The notes beneath the pieces are model-generated. The model was not told the origin of the DNA, searched no databases, and worked only from the letters and a program-made list of their open reading frames with translations. Source: Adiantum capillus-veneris (taxonomy: Eukaryota > Streptophyta > Polypodiopsida > Polypodiales > Pteridaceae). From it: a DNA stretch of 64,000 nucleotides. Every line of letters begins with the position of its first letter. The first letter of the stretch is position 1. Shown in pieces: positions 1-10,354 of the stretch. The stretch is taken from the NCBI GenBank assembly GCA_014529385.2, contig CM043945.1:140224241-140288240 (forward strand), read 5' to 3'. The position numbers and the translations under genes were made by a program.

Positions 1-2468
1 CAATTGGTTGTGCAACCATCTTAAGCTCATGAAGGTTGGTAGGCTCTCCAGAACCGTCGGATAGTGCATCGGTGGTCGTCTTCCCCGTCTCCACTCGATT
101 CGTGCCCTTTGTCGCTCTTGCTTTGCATCCTCATATTGTGAAATCCACTTTTGCATCAATGGATTGTGAAGCATGCAAAATCGGTTGATTTTAGCCTCTA
201 GATCTTCCGTCATCTTCTTCTCAACACCGAGATTGTACATGACAATCCCAGATATGCGCTCATCATCTATGGTTCGCCATAGCGTGTCCCGCGCTTTATC
301 AAATCCGTCTAGCCACTCTCCAATGTACACTAGGGACTCTGATACCAACCAACCTTCTGCCATGCTACCCTCCGGACGTGCCTTTTGACGCACATATCCC
401 TTAAGCGTTTTCATGAAACGTTCTAAGAAGAACATCCATCTGGAATGAACTGTGCCAGCTATTTCCACCTCATCAACTATGTGAACAAGAAGATGCACCT
501 AAATGGTTAGCATGGTAGTAGGAAAATGTTTCTCAAACATGCACACAAGCTCCGCAGCATTTAGTTTGGCGAATGGTATGGAGTCTACGTTGATCTCCTT
601 TTGTGAGATCCATTGCACCAGCTTTGCAAGTTTGTAGATTGTGTTACGGATGTCGAGAGACAAACATCCCTCAATGGCAACCGGTAAAATAAACTGTAAA
701 GTATGTGCAGCAATGATATTAAAGTCCACGTTTTATGCAATGATATTAAAGTCCACTATGAACGTACCTGAATATGTGCATTGGATCGAGCAAGTGATTG
801 ATCATGAGTCGGGGCCAGTATGGTAACTCGTACCATAGAGATAGTCTCTTCATCCCTGGAGGCAATCCGTCATCGCACATCTCCTTCTGCTCTAACCATG
901 CTTGTGCAGACATCCTTGGTGGCTCTCTTCCCAAAAAGCCGTCGCGTAACGCATGATTCTCTGGAAGATACGCTTGATGACCTTCGTAGATTTTCTTCTT
1001 CAGTGAGGGCGCCCTACGTGCATTCAGTCTAGGTCCACATGTGACACATGCTCTGTATCCGCTTGTTTGAAGCCCTGCATGTATACAAATGATAATAGAT
1101 CAACTATGGGAAAAAACAAGATTTACAGTGTCTGAGTGAGGAGTGTCAATAGATCACCTGAGCATTCTGTTAGCCCGGGATAGTCATGCATGGTCCACAT
1201 TAGAATGCCTCTGATCAAAGCATTCCGTCGTCCTGTGTGTCGGCTCATATCCACCACCTCTATGCCAATCCACAATTGTTGTAGCTCTTCCAATAGTGGA
1301 CGAAGATACACATCCATATTCCCCACTTCATATCGCCCTAGCACAATCAAGCTTAACCATAGGCGCCCCTTCTTCGTAGTCAACCACGGGGGAATGTTGT
1401 AGTTGACGATGACAACGGGCCATACACTGTAAGATGTTGATCTTTGACCAAATGGATTTACGCCATCCATAGCCAGGCCTAAGCGCAAATTTTGAGCTTC
1501 CCTGGCAAAATCCGACCATGTTCCATCTATATGTTTCCAGGCTGCGCAATCTGCAGGAATTCGTAGCACACCATCCGAAGATTTATTCTCCTCATGCCAT
1601 GATGCTAGGGCGGCCATGGACTTACATTCGAAGAAATGCTTGATGCGAGGAAGCAGAATAAAATGTCGCAAAACCTTTTGTGGAATTTTTGTCCCGTGGA
1701 GATCTACTCGATATCTTTTGGAATCACATTTCGGACACTTCTCCATGTCTATGTATTCCCCTCTGAAAAGAATGCAGTCATTAGAACAAGCGTCGATAGA
1801 CTTGTAATCCATCCCCAAGTTTCGCAAAATCTTTCTTGCTTCATCTCGGGAATCTGGCATCACATTGTCAGCTGGTAGTATGTGCTCTTTAAGAAATCTA
1901 CACAACATAAAAATACGATACAGTCGTGTAAAAATCTATCAGATCATTATATATTTAGAGTTTTATTAAAGTAAACTAATTGTAATAGATCACCTGAAAA
2001 GCGCTGTGACGCTAGTGTCACTCCATCCAAACTTTGCCTGCATGTTGAGAAGAACCAGGAGTGCTTTCAATCTAGACATACGTGCTCCATTATACAATGG
2101 CGTATCGGCTTCACTTTTCATATCATCATAGATAAGCCTTTCTGAATCCATGATCGCCTCGATCATTTCATCAATATCGGGCTCAAACATTGCCTCGTTG
2201 GGAATGTGCTCTGCATGATCATCCCCCGAGCTGTCAGAGGCTACATCTTGTGGCCTCACATATGCTGCTTGACCAAAGCGCCTGCGAACACGTCTATTGG
2301 GTTGCAAGATTGCTGCTTGTTGGCCAGCGTCAGAGTCCGACGAGTTATAATTGGCAACAACTCGATCTATAATAGATGGATCGAACTCGCCAAATTCGCG
2401 AACGTGCTGCAAAGAAACACGTCTTGTCCGTCGCACAGCATGCTTGCATTGATTACAAGGACATAAGA
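1..2468 (-). pseudogene. TNP2-like CACTA transposase, four exons, nonsense-mutated
   Basis: This is the transposase that would cut and paste CACTA elements. Exon 1 (about 2468-1994) opens with a CPCNQC cysteine motif typical of the transposase-associated N-terminal domain. Exon 2 (1897-1158) holds the TNP2 core with DGVNPFGQRSTSYSVWPV; the D of DGVNPFG is a family hallmark. Exon 3 (1074 to about 765) has LPYW and LLDPMHIF. Exon 4 (about 705-1) is a DUF4218-like tail with ILPVAIEG, SRWMFFLERFMKTLKGYVRQ and ARPEGSMAEGW, and runs off the window. Introns 1 (1898-1993) and 2 (1075-1157) have GT..AG ends and keep frame. Exon 4 contains an in-frame TAG at 499-501 in LTI*VHLLVH, where the family has a sense codon. 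The true start upstream of 2468 is unclear because a frame change or further intron intervenes. Confidence 0.85.
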
Positions 2469-2587
2469 CCCTCGTTGAGAGATAGTGTTTCGGTTGGACG
2501 GTCCCACATCCTCGTCACTACTCATAATGAGGATAAAAATCTTATAACCTGGACAACAAATTTAATATTCTATTGGCATTCTTCGTC

Positions 2588-2589
<2 letters not shown>

Positions 2590-2664
<75 letters not shown>
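2590..2664. repeat. (TC)n microsatellite
   Basis: About 75 bp of uninterrupted TC dinucleotide lies upstream of the transposase start, inside the CACTA element. The long Ser-Leu runs in translations here are artefacts of the repeat. Confidence 0.97.
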
Positions 2665-2665
<1 letters not shown>

Positions 2666-2939
2666 CTCACATTATCTAGTCATGTCCAATCCCCGCACAC
2701 CTCGGTCTAGAGGTGCACGGAGATCAGAACCACCGGGTTATAATCTCGTCTTTATTGGTCAATACCTATATTTGTGGGTACAAGAAATCTACAGACCCAC
2801 GTCTACATGATACTGCATGTAGTGGACAAAACCCCTTTGCCTCTTCTCTAGCTGTAGCACTTCACAGCATCTTAACATCTTTTCACAGTAGATCTTTTCA
2901 CTGTTCGTCTAACTCTAAACCCTAAACGGTAAGTAATTC

Positions 2940-3790
2940 TTGCGTGGACTCGATCTAACGTAAATAAGCGTAAATCTAAATAAACGTAAATCTAACTAAA
3001 AATAAACCTAAATCTAATTTAACGTCTTTTGGGATAGTTTCCTACGACGTTAAAACTCTCTTCTTCTTGTGTGTGTGTGTGTGTGTGGGTAAACCTAAAT
3101 AAACCTAAGTCTAATTTAATATAACATAAATCTAAATCTAACGTAAATTATGTTATATTAAAAACAAAGAACTAAACTAACAGGGATTATAAGAACCTTA
3201 AAACTGATTTAACACATAATTTTTCACATAACTCGGCAAGAGTTGGCATTCTCATCACTAAAGATGTCAGAGTTAACTTCCGGCGGTGACGCTGCCTCAT
3301 CTCCATCCACATCTGATGACAGCAATTGGCCCTTTAGACCGTTCTTGCTCTTGTTACTAACTTTGAAGTTGCTGTTGAATGACTAGAGGTTGTCTAGATG
3401 GTCATTGTGTCGGGGATGTAGTGACTCTTGCCGCCCTGAAGATCCACCTTCTTCCCTTTCTTCTGAAGACATTTCACCAGTACTTTTGGATCGACGGAGC
3501 CCACCATGAGTGAAGGCAGCAATACCCTATATTCCATTGAGGGCTTTCTTCACCTGCTTCATGCAGGCATCGTAGTCTATGGAGACCTAAATCTAATCTA
3601 ATATAACGTAAATCTAAATCTAGCGTAAATAAACGTAAATCTAATTAAAAATAAACCTAAATCTAATCTAATTTAACTTAAATAAACCTAAATCTAATTT
3701 AACGTAAGTCTACATCTAACTTAATCTTTAACGTCTTTTAGGATAGTTTCCTACGACGTTATAACTCTCTTCTTGTGTGTGTGCGCGTGT
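2940..3790. repeat. CACTA internal repeats: AAATCTAA-rich blocks and duplicated GTTTCCTACGACGTT segment
   Basis: Two AT-rich blocks (about 2945-3180 and 3590-3730) are built from short variants of CGTAAATCTAAATAAAC. Each is followed or accompanied by a near-identical segment GATAGTTTCCTACGACGTT (about 3034 and 3741) that leads into an ACTCTCTTC and (GT)n tract. A third, shorter copy lies at about 3945-3966, preceded by CTCCTCGTCGGCTAGATC. The same segment appears in reverse orientation in the tandem modules near 52.5-53.1 kb. Confidence 0.8.
3251..3586 (-). pseudogene. captured fragment of a heavy-metal-associated (HIPP-like) gene
   Basis: On the minus strand a fragment reads VSIDYDACMKQVKKALNGI, then after a stop and frame change SVDPKVLVKCLQKKGKKVDL, then GGKSHYIPDTMTI and a stop at 3394-3396. 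This matches the layout of plant heavy-metal-associated (HMA) domain proteins of the isoprenylated HIPP type, where a metal-binding C-x-x-C loop precedes VKKAL and a VDP...LIKKLxKxGK strand follows. Here the first cysteine of the pair is changed (DYDAC) and the middle strand is missing. Acidic linker-like sequence (SSDVDGDEAASPPEV) continues to about 3251 in another frame. It lies between transposase and terminus of the CACTA element, as expected for a transduplicated host exon. No intact gene remains. The family call is from memory of the domain pattern. Confidence 0.68.
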
Positions 3791-3959
3791 GTGGGTGTGT
3801 GTGCCAATAAAAAGAGATAAATGGTATAACCTTTCTATCACCCATGCCAAGTATGATAGATTGATTATGCCATTTCCCTCTTGAATAATAGGTCTTGAGT
3901 TCAACTCCTCGTCGGCTAGATCTTTAGGTCTTTTAATTTTAATTAGTTTCCTACGACGT

Positions 3960-4200
3960 TAAATTAGTTTCTCTCTCTTTCTCTCTCAATGTGTGTGCGT
4001 TTTTTTGGATCATATGCATGTTTTCTCTCTCTTTTCCTCTCTCAATGTGTGCGTTTTTTGTTTATGCATGTTCTCTCTCTCTTTTCCTCTCTCAATGCGT
4101 GCGTTTTTTGTTTATGCATGCTCTCTCTCTCTCTTTTCCTCTCTCAATGTGTGTGTGCATTCTTTGTTTATGTATGTGTGTGTGCGTTTTTGTTTATGTT

Positions 4201-4262
<62 letters not shown>

Positions 4263-4426
4263 AACACTATGTGTGTGTGTATGTGTGTGTGTGAGAGAGA
4301 GAGAGAGGGAGAGAGAAAGAGGGGAAGGGAACATGAGAATGAGGAGAGGGAAGGAGCATACCTGGCTCTCCTTCCTCTCCTCGTGTGTGTGTGTGTGTGT
4401 GTGTGTGGAGAAGAAAAAGAGAGAGA

Positions 4427-4467
<41 letters not shown>
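3960..4467. repeat. compound microsatellite block (CT)n, (GT)n, (GA)n
   Basis: Four degenerate repeats of about 60 bp (TTTGTTTATGCATG...CTCTCTCTCTTTTCCTCTCTCAATGTGTGTGCG) between 3970 and 4205 are followed by (CT)n at 4206-4259, (GT)n near 4270 and 4385, and (GA)n at 4431-4467. All three frames stay open simply because the repeat lacks stops. Confidence 0.9.
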
Positions 4468-4473
<6 letters not shown>

Positions 4474-4502
4474 CGTTACCTGCTCTTTGCTTGAGGGCGC
4501 CG

Positions 4503-4531
4503 AAAAACTCAGATCTGAGATCTGAGTTTTT
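4503..4531. repeat. perfect inverted repeat in CACTA subterminal region
   Basis: Two 14-nt arms, AAAAACTCAGATCT and AGATCTGAGTTTTT, are separated by one G. It lies 150 bp inside the terminus, in the zone where CACTA elements carry transposase-binding motifs. Confidence 0.85.
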
Positions 4532-4560
4532 GGGCGCGCTCTTTTATTTTTTAGCCCAGT

Positions 4561-4620
4561 CGGCGTCGCTATGAGCGTCGCAAATTTACAAAGAAATTTG
4601 CGACGCTCATAGCGATGCCG
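4561..4620. repeat. 27-nt-arm hairpin of GAGCGTCGC motifs
   Basis: The 60 bases fold into two 27-nt arms around a 6-nt loop with a single mismatch (GCGTCGC against GCATCGC). The motif GAGCGTCGC, in both orientations, recurs at 4635 and 4650. Repeated short subterminal motifs are the usual TNPA-type binding sites of CACTA elements; binding here is inference. Confidence 0.85.
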
Positions 4621-4670
4621 GGAATTTTTTTTTTGAGCGTCGCTATGTGAGCGTCGCTAATATGAATAGC

Positions 4671-4681
4671 CTCTTGTAGTG
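4671..4681. repeat. CACTA terminal inverted repeat (right end)
   Basis: CTCTTGTAGTG is the complement of CACTACAAGAG, the canonical plant CACTA end. It marks the boundary between transposon and retroelement leader. Confidence 0.85.
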
Positions 4682-5663
4682 TAGGTAGCTCATAACTAGA
4701 CAAACAACTTTCTCAAAAGAACCAGGGTCAAAAAACCAAAAGACAGTTGTCAAATAGGGCAAACACTGATCACTGATCCTTCAGACCAAAATTTTGAGAA
4801 AATTCAAGTTTTTGTGATCCAAATGCAAAGTGGGTTTGGTAATAGACTAATCATACCCATGTCTATCAACTCCTAAAATTTCATGCAAAAAGGAGATGGA
4901 ACTACGATCGTGATCGGTGTACCCCAGTGACATTTTGGATTGAAAATTTATGAGTAGGTAGCTGACATCTAGTGCAACGTATTTTCCAAAAGGAGCAAGT
5001 TCAAAAAAGCAAAAGAAAGTGGCCAAAAGTCCTAGTTACACAATCAAGTCAATAACCACAAAACCACCTGGGATTTGGGTTTTCATTGGTCAAAACATCT
5101 CCAAATTCAAGAATACAAAGACACTTGGTATCAAGACATCAAGGGCTAGCTATTGTGCAAACATCTTTCAAATATGTGACATGGGGTCAACGATCGCGAT
5201 CGGCGCACCTATCCATAGTGAGGGTATTTGACTTCATAAGTTTGTAGACATACTTGAGGACATCCCAAATCTCAAGTTTGAGTGAAAAATACCCTCTGGA
5301 AGCCAAGATACAAGCCAAAGTTCCTATGTTCTGGTCCTGAGACTATTTTGAGTACTATTTCAAGTGCAGTTCACTAAAAGTGCTCTAGCTTTTGATAGGC
5401 AACTCCAAATTGAGTCAGGTATAGCTAGGAAGAAATCTTGCGGGCAATAGCTCACACCTAGACCAAACTTTTTCTAGAGCTGAATTTTTCTTGGTTTCCT
5501 AATTCCAAACTTTTAGGGTACCCATAACCAATTTCCAGAGACCAAAAAAGTCACAAATTCTTGACTTTTTAGAGACTTGACCAGGGGCAAAAAGTCATTG
5601 TGTGCACTAAGCCAAGGTGTTCTTATCAAGGACCATCTTGAGAGTATTGATTGAGGATTAATC
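4682..5663 (+). other. element 1 untranslated leader with CGATCG palindromes
   Basis: No credible ORF occurs here. The stretch contains CGATCGTGATCG (4905-4916) followed by GTGTACC, and CGATCGCGATCG (5191-5202) followed by GCGCACC. These match modules in the leader of element 2 on the opposite strand. The 5' part of the leader is cut off by the CACTA insertion. Confidence 0.65.
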
Positions 5664-6584
5664 ATGACAACTCATCCATCATTAGGGTTTCCCACTCAAC
5701 TCAGAGCTATGCCACCTACACAAACAGCCAGAAATACTGCAACACCTATAACAAGAGGGTTGAGACAAGACCATGAGGCTTATCAATCATATCAAGCCAA
5801 ACCTCAAGGCATGGCTCATGGATATTTATCAAGTAATCATGTAGCTCACTGGAAGCCAAACCAATCAACTAAAATGCGGGAGTTTGGAAGAGCAAAAGTG
5901 GAAATTGCTGGAGACTTAGAGGAGAAGCATCCTCTAATCAACAAACCCAACGTGAGGTTCATCAAAACCAATGAAGCCAGGAGAGTTCTAACGGATTACA
6001 CTTATGATGGCCTTTATAGGTTACCTATTGGGGATCAAAACAACTTCTATGGATGTTTAAATTCCATCATTGAAGAGTTGATAGACTACAAGAACCTCTA
6101 TGCCTTCACATACACAGATGACCAGGGAGTGCAAGTTCTAATGGTAGATAAGTATGGAAGAGAGTACAAACTTATCAGCCCAATTGAGCTAAAAATATAT
6201 ACATACATGGGTACTCCAATCTCTGCTTACTACTTTCAACCGAGTGTAAGCATACCAGGGTTTTTTGAGACTGATTTGCAAGAAGCTAACATTGAAACTA
6301 TGGGATCAAATGGACCTCAAACATCCAAAATAGCTATTCACGGGAGTGTAGCTCCTACCTCATTGAGTGGAACCAAGAGACCACCAATTAGACTTACAAA
6401 TCCGTCAACATTTCCAAAACATGTCTCAAAGGGGATTCCACCAGGATTTGCTCCAAGACGAGAAGAAGGAACGACGGATGTCTTTGTGAGAGATCCCAAC
6501 ACGCTAACATACATGGTTGAGGAACCAGAACCAATGAGACCATATCAATTGGCCAATGTGTCAAGAAGAAGTATGATGGATTAA
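5664..6584 (+). pseudogene. element 1 gag N-terminal region
   Basis: A 306-residue ORF follows the leader. It aligns by eye with the equivalent region of element 2 through DKYGREYKLISPIELKIYTY versus YDKYGRRYAAINKKELEGYT, and LYAFTYTDDQG versus LYVFTYIEGAE, so it is a conserved N-terminal gag region of unknown fold. The ORF ends at SMMD, but the next frame continues with RNPYVHASLFKQV, which matches element 2 (DPYAHVSLFKQV). A frameshift near 6575 therefore separates it from the gag core. Confidence 0.7.
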
Positions 6585-6587
6585 GGA

Positions 6588-7354
6588 ATCCATACGTACA
6601 TGCATCCTTGTTCAAACAAGTGTAAAGAGCCGAACAAGTATTTTATTTTCATACACAGTATGAGGGATTTGGCTTAACCTTGGAAGGGATAGCATTGAAT
6701 TGGTTCCAACCGTTGGACAAAAATGCCTTCTCAAATGTTGAAAAAATGTTTCAAGAATTTGTTGTGGAGTTCTCTAAAAGGGGAATCAAGCATAACACAG
6801 TGTCCCAAATCTATGCATTCAAGCAAAAAGAAGATGAGAGAGTGAAGGAAGCATCGCTATGCTTCAAACAATATATAGAGAGATGTCCGGAATGCAAGTT
6901 ACCCCAGGATGAAAGATTATCAATTCTCTTCATAGAGGGTTTGAAAAATGAAACTCTCAAGAAAGATTTGCACTCAAAAGGATGTACGTCCTTTGAACAA
7001 GTCACGAGAGAAGCGTTATACCTAGTTGACAATTGTAAAGCCTATGGCGAGGAAATTGGTGATATAAAGATCACTATGGATAATGCTCCTTTAGCATCTA
7101 GTGAAACCAACACAAGGCAAATGGTTATGTCTCAATTAATGACCAACCTAGATGAGCTAGCAATGCAAGTAGCACAACAAATAAAATGGTGTGCCATTGA
7201 GCAAAAATGGACCAATCATGAGATGAGTGAGTGCTACTATAATCAAACCTACACGAGGGGGATACTATTTGGACATCAAATAGAAAAACAAATGCCATTA
7301 CCAAATCATCCATTATTTCAAAAGGGTTGTATCAAGGGCTTTACAAAGAGCTAA
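6588..7354 (+). pseudogene. element 1 gag core (retrotransposon gag domain)
   Basis: The domain reads YEGFGLTLEGIALNWFQPLD, FSKRGIKHNTVSQIYAFKQ and SLCFKQYIERCPECKLPQDE, the standard plant gag pattern of A-x-x-W-F, then F...F, then Q..E....Y...F. It would form the virus-like particle shell. An in-frame TAG just after VHASLFKQV breaks the start. Compared with element 2, a segment with a CDICGGDH zinc-binding motif is missing after residue about 150, while WCAIEQKWTNHEMSECYYN is kept. Most residues shared with element 2 are identical, including KHNTVSQIYAFKQ. Confidence 0.8.
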
Positions 7355-7385
7355 GGTATCACAACCTAGGCTAGGACAAGAACCT

Positions 7386-8159
7386 ATGAGAAAACTCTAT
7401 TCATTGAATGAGGATACTCTGATGTTCATAGCCAATCAAGAGCGTAGACTAGAAACCATTCTGGCTAAGCAAGAACAACCATCAATTGTGCCACCAGTGA
7501 CTCAACAAGATGGACCATGCTACAAGTGTGGAGGTAATCATTGGGCCAAGAATTGTTCTCGTGTAGAGATAATTGGATATTGTTTGGAGTGTGCCATTAC
7601 ACACGTTGTTCCAAATTGTCCAAAACACCCAAACAAACAGGGGAAAACAACAATGAATGTTGTGGAAGTGTTACCCTCTCCAAGTGGATCAAAGGCAGAA
7701 CCCAAAATTCCTGTGAAGGTAGTGACTAGAGCCCAAACAAAACAAAATGCTGAGGACCAAGCTAATGAGGAGAAAGGTCAACAACCCAAACAAGGGGAAA
7801 CAACTAGTGTGTCAGTGAGGACTGGGAGAAAATCCTGGAAAGCCAAAAGAGATAGAATTAAAGCAAAAACAATTACAAATCAAACTGCACTACAAACAGA
7901 ATTACAAGAGACAAAGGAGAAGTTAAAACAAGAACAGGAAAACAAAACGGTGGTGAGCGATAAGAAACCAAGGAAAGCGTCTTCCGGAGGATCTGTGTTG
8001 GTAGACAAAGTCCTAGAGCCATTAGATGCTTCACTGGAAGCATATGAGGCTAGATTGAAACCCAACCAAACCCTAGAGCAACCAGGGATGAAATATCCTC
8101 ATGCTAAGGTAGAGACTGAGAGGTTGAACATGTGTAAGGAATTGGTAAAAACTGCATAG
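7386..8159 (+). pseudogene. element 1 nucleocapsid-like zinc-knuckle region
   Basis: The ORF begins with LNEDTLMFIANQ and carries a CCHC-type knuckle CYKCGGNHWAKNC around residues 46-58, which would bind element RNA. A second Cys/His cluster, CLECAITHVVPNCPKHPN, follows. After that comes a charged, probably helical segment (TELQETKEKLKQEQENKTVV) and the block KPRKASSGGSVLVDKVLEPL, which is conserved almost exactly in element 2. It ends in a TAG at 8157-8159; coding resumes in the same frame 3 nt later, so this is a nonsense break in one polyprotein. Confidence 0.75.
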
Positions 8160-8162
8160 GAA

Positions 8163-9272
8163 ATGATGGGGCCTGAAGCACCCATTCCACCTCCAAAAAC
8201 AAAACCAATAAGTGTTGAATTTGAAATGCCTAAGGCAAAGGTTGTTGAAACATTAACTCAAAGAAACATTGAGCTAGAATCACAAAAGGATGTGCAAGCA
8301 AAGACTGCAACACAAGAAACCAACAACCTAGAAATTCAACTAGATGATCAAGTAGTGGCCAACACCACTAATGATGCAATGTCAAGATCACAATTTATGG
8401 CACCTATCCCAGAGATAGATGAGCCATGGCCAAATGAATTGTGGGAAGCAATTAGAAGTGCAAAAGATGGAAGTGCCACTTTCCAATCTGCACCCATAAC
8501 TGAGCTCAATACAAGGCATGAAGTCTATCAGGGAGACATTCAATCTCTAAATGGAGATGTAGGGATGGAAGTTTTAATTGAAAGCAAACCAGAGTCCTTG
8601 AAGACCTTACCCTCATACATAGGAGAACATGAGGTAGACTCAGAGACTAGAGTTGTGCCATCTCAGAGGAAATCCATATCCAAGAGGATGGATACAAAGA
8701 GTAGGCAAGAGTTGATGTCAGCTCCAATACAGTGCACCATTACTCTATCTGATCTGCTTAAGATTAGACCACATGTATGGGATGAAGTAGCCAACAATTT
8801 GGGGAAGATGGGATTAAAGATACCTCTTCAAGATCTACCCTCAAATGAACAATCAAACAAAACTCAACAGGAAAGTGCAAACGCTAAACCTGTGCCAATA
8901 AACAAGGTGGGGGAATATTGCAAAGGAGAAGAAGGAAACACCGCCTTACCTGTGGAATACAAAGGAGTTAAAACATTGGCTATACTTGATAATGGGGCTG
9001 GAGTAGCCATAGGCACAAAAGAAATTTGGGAAAAATGGGGTAGACCAGCGCTTAGGAAAACTAGAATGAAGCTGCAACTTGCAGATGGATACACGGAAAA
9101 ACCTCTGGGTATCCTAGAGCAAATTATTGTGACTTCTTGTGGAATTGAATATGAACATACATTTGCAATAGTAGATTTTGGAAAAGGGAACAATTTTGAT
9201 ATCATTTTAGGAAGACCTTTCATGCGTCAACGTAAGATGGTTCAAGATTGGGGCTATGAACTTGAGACATAA
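8163..9272 (+). pseudogene. element 1 aspartic protease (retropepsin) region
   Basis: A spacer rich in Gln/Asn leads to a retropepsin at about residues 265-360. It shows LAILDNGAGVAIGTKEIWEKWG with the active-site Asp in D-N-G-A (D-T/S-G-A in most relatives), a flap-like region, and the closing ILGRPFM motif. It would cut the gag polyprotein. Element 2 has the same domain in the same order. The ORF ends at YELET, and homology to element 2 continues in the overlapping next frame, so a frameshift lies near 9260. Confidence 0.8.
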
Positions 9273-9873
9273 AAAGATCACCACAAAAATAAGCATAAAA
9301 GACCATAGCTATATAGATGTGAATAGAACTCCTTTAGAAGAAATTGACTCTACTAAAGTCAATGGGAAAGAGATACCTGCGTGGCTACAAACCAAACAAG
9401 AACTTTGGATGTGTGGTGCTTCGAAGTGTGGAAGCTTAGTGAAGGAGGATTGTATCCTAGAACGATCAATGGACAATGAAGCTTACACACCGAAACCCTT
9501 TCCAAAGCAATTATTTGAGCCATTTGGATGGACTCAAATATTGGCAACCTTGGATGTGTGTGTAAATGAGCTAACTCCAACCAAGTTTTGTAATGAAGAA
9601 GGCTACGACCTAGTTTCATGTTTTATGTTGAAAGTGTTGAAGGAAGCTAATGAAGTTTGTGAGTGTGAAAGTAGAAAAAGTGAGACAGATAGCTACATCC
9701 TGGAGCATGAGGCAAAATTGAAAATGAAGGAAGCAGAGCAACCACAAAAATATGTCATTATTGACATACGTGATGAAACAACAAAAGCTGTTTCAAAGAA
9801 GCCGACTCCAGAAAAATTGCAAATGAGAGTAGATGAAGGAGAAAAGCTTCCAAGTTCAACGGCAAATCTTTAA
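9256..9873 (+). pseudogene. element 1 conserved post-protease domain, unknown function
   Basis: This 205-residue ORF continues the polyprotein after the frameshift. It contains KDHSYIDVNRTP, EIPAWLQTKQELWMCGASKCG, EDCILERSMDNEAY and LFEPFGWTQIL, all matched in element 2 at 13870-14160. I do not recognise the domain. It lies where an autonomous gypsy element would start its reverse transcriptase, but no RT motif is present. Conservation between two diverged copies suggests it was functional when both were made. Confidence 0.6.
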
Positions 9874-9930
9874 CAAACGCAAGATCAAAAGAAGAACAGG
9901 GACAAAGAAGAAGATGGACTATCTCCTACG

Positions 9931-10236
9931 ATGATTAAATTCAGCATATGCGAAAAAATAGGACTCAAAATAACATGTTCAACTGTGATAGATCCAGAAG
10001 CAACAAAGAATCTAATGACTTATGGAACGTGGATCATGATGGGAAAGCCACCAATCAATGAGCTAGAAGAAACAGTTTACACAAGTTCAAAAATGCCAAT
10101 TCCTAGCTTTGGAGTGGCAGAAGCTGTACTCAAATTGAGTACCGGGGAGTATAAAGATACTTTCCACATAATCAACTCCCATCATATCAAAGAGATTATG
10201 GTCCTGACAGAAAGCTGGAGAAACATCTTCTTTTGA
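9931..10236 (+). pseudogene. element 1 small ORF, possibly a second retropepsin-like fold
   Basis: A 101-residue ORF reads TCSTVIDPEATKNLMTYGTW, then GVAEAVLKLSTGEYKDTFHI, then IMVLTESW. The order of an Asp turn, a beta-rich middle and a closing hydrophobic-x-x-x-W motif is reminiscent of a retropepsin, but D-P-E-A replaces D-S/T-G-A, so activity is unlikely. This is a weak structural guess. Confidence 0.3.
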
Positions 10237-10354
10237 AAAAGGTAAAGCAAAGGTAAACATTGAAATATATCAACCTCGCCATACGACTTTACCTTCAACG
10301 AGCTTCCATCAAATTTCCCACGAAGCCTCTACATCAAGAGCCACACTAACAACA

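Larger units (their letters stand above)
1..4681 (-). mobile_element. CACTA (En/Spm-type) DNA transposon, right-hand part
   Basis: The minus strand encodes a TNP2-like transposase, and the right border ends in CTCTTGTAGTG (4671-4681), which is the complement of the classic plant CACTA terminus CACTACAAGAG. Just inside it lie subterminal hairpins built on a GAGCGTCGC motif. The left terminus lies outside the window, so the element is longer than 4.68 kb. The sequence right of 4681 belongs to the leader of another retroelement, so this transposon landed inside that element. The base triplet after the terminus is TAG, a candidate 3-bp target duplication that cannot be checked without the other end. 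The transposase carries a nonsense codon, so this copy is probably not autonomous. Confidence 0.88.

Noticed and set aside
3989-4574. Three overlapping open frames of 100-193 residues
   Set aside because: All frames run through (CT)n, (GT)n and (GA)n repeats that lack stops; no domain.
8864-9223. 119-residue minus-strand frame opposite the protease
   Set aside because: Shadow of the plus-strand protease, which has clear motifs.
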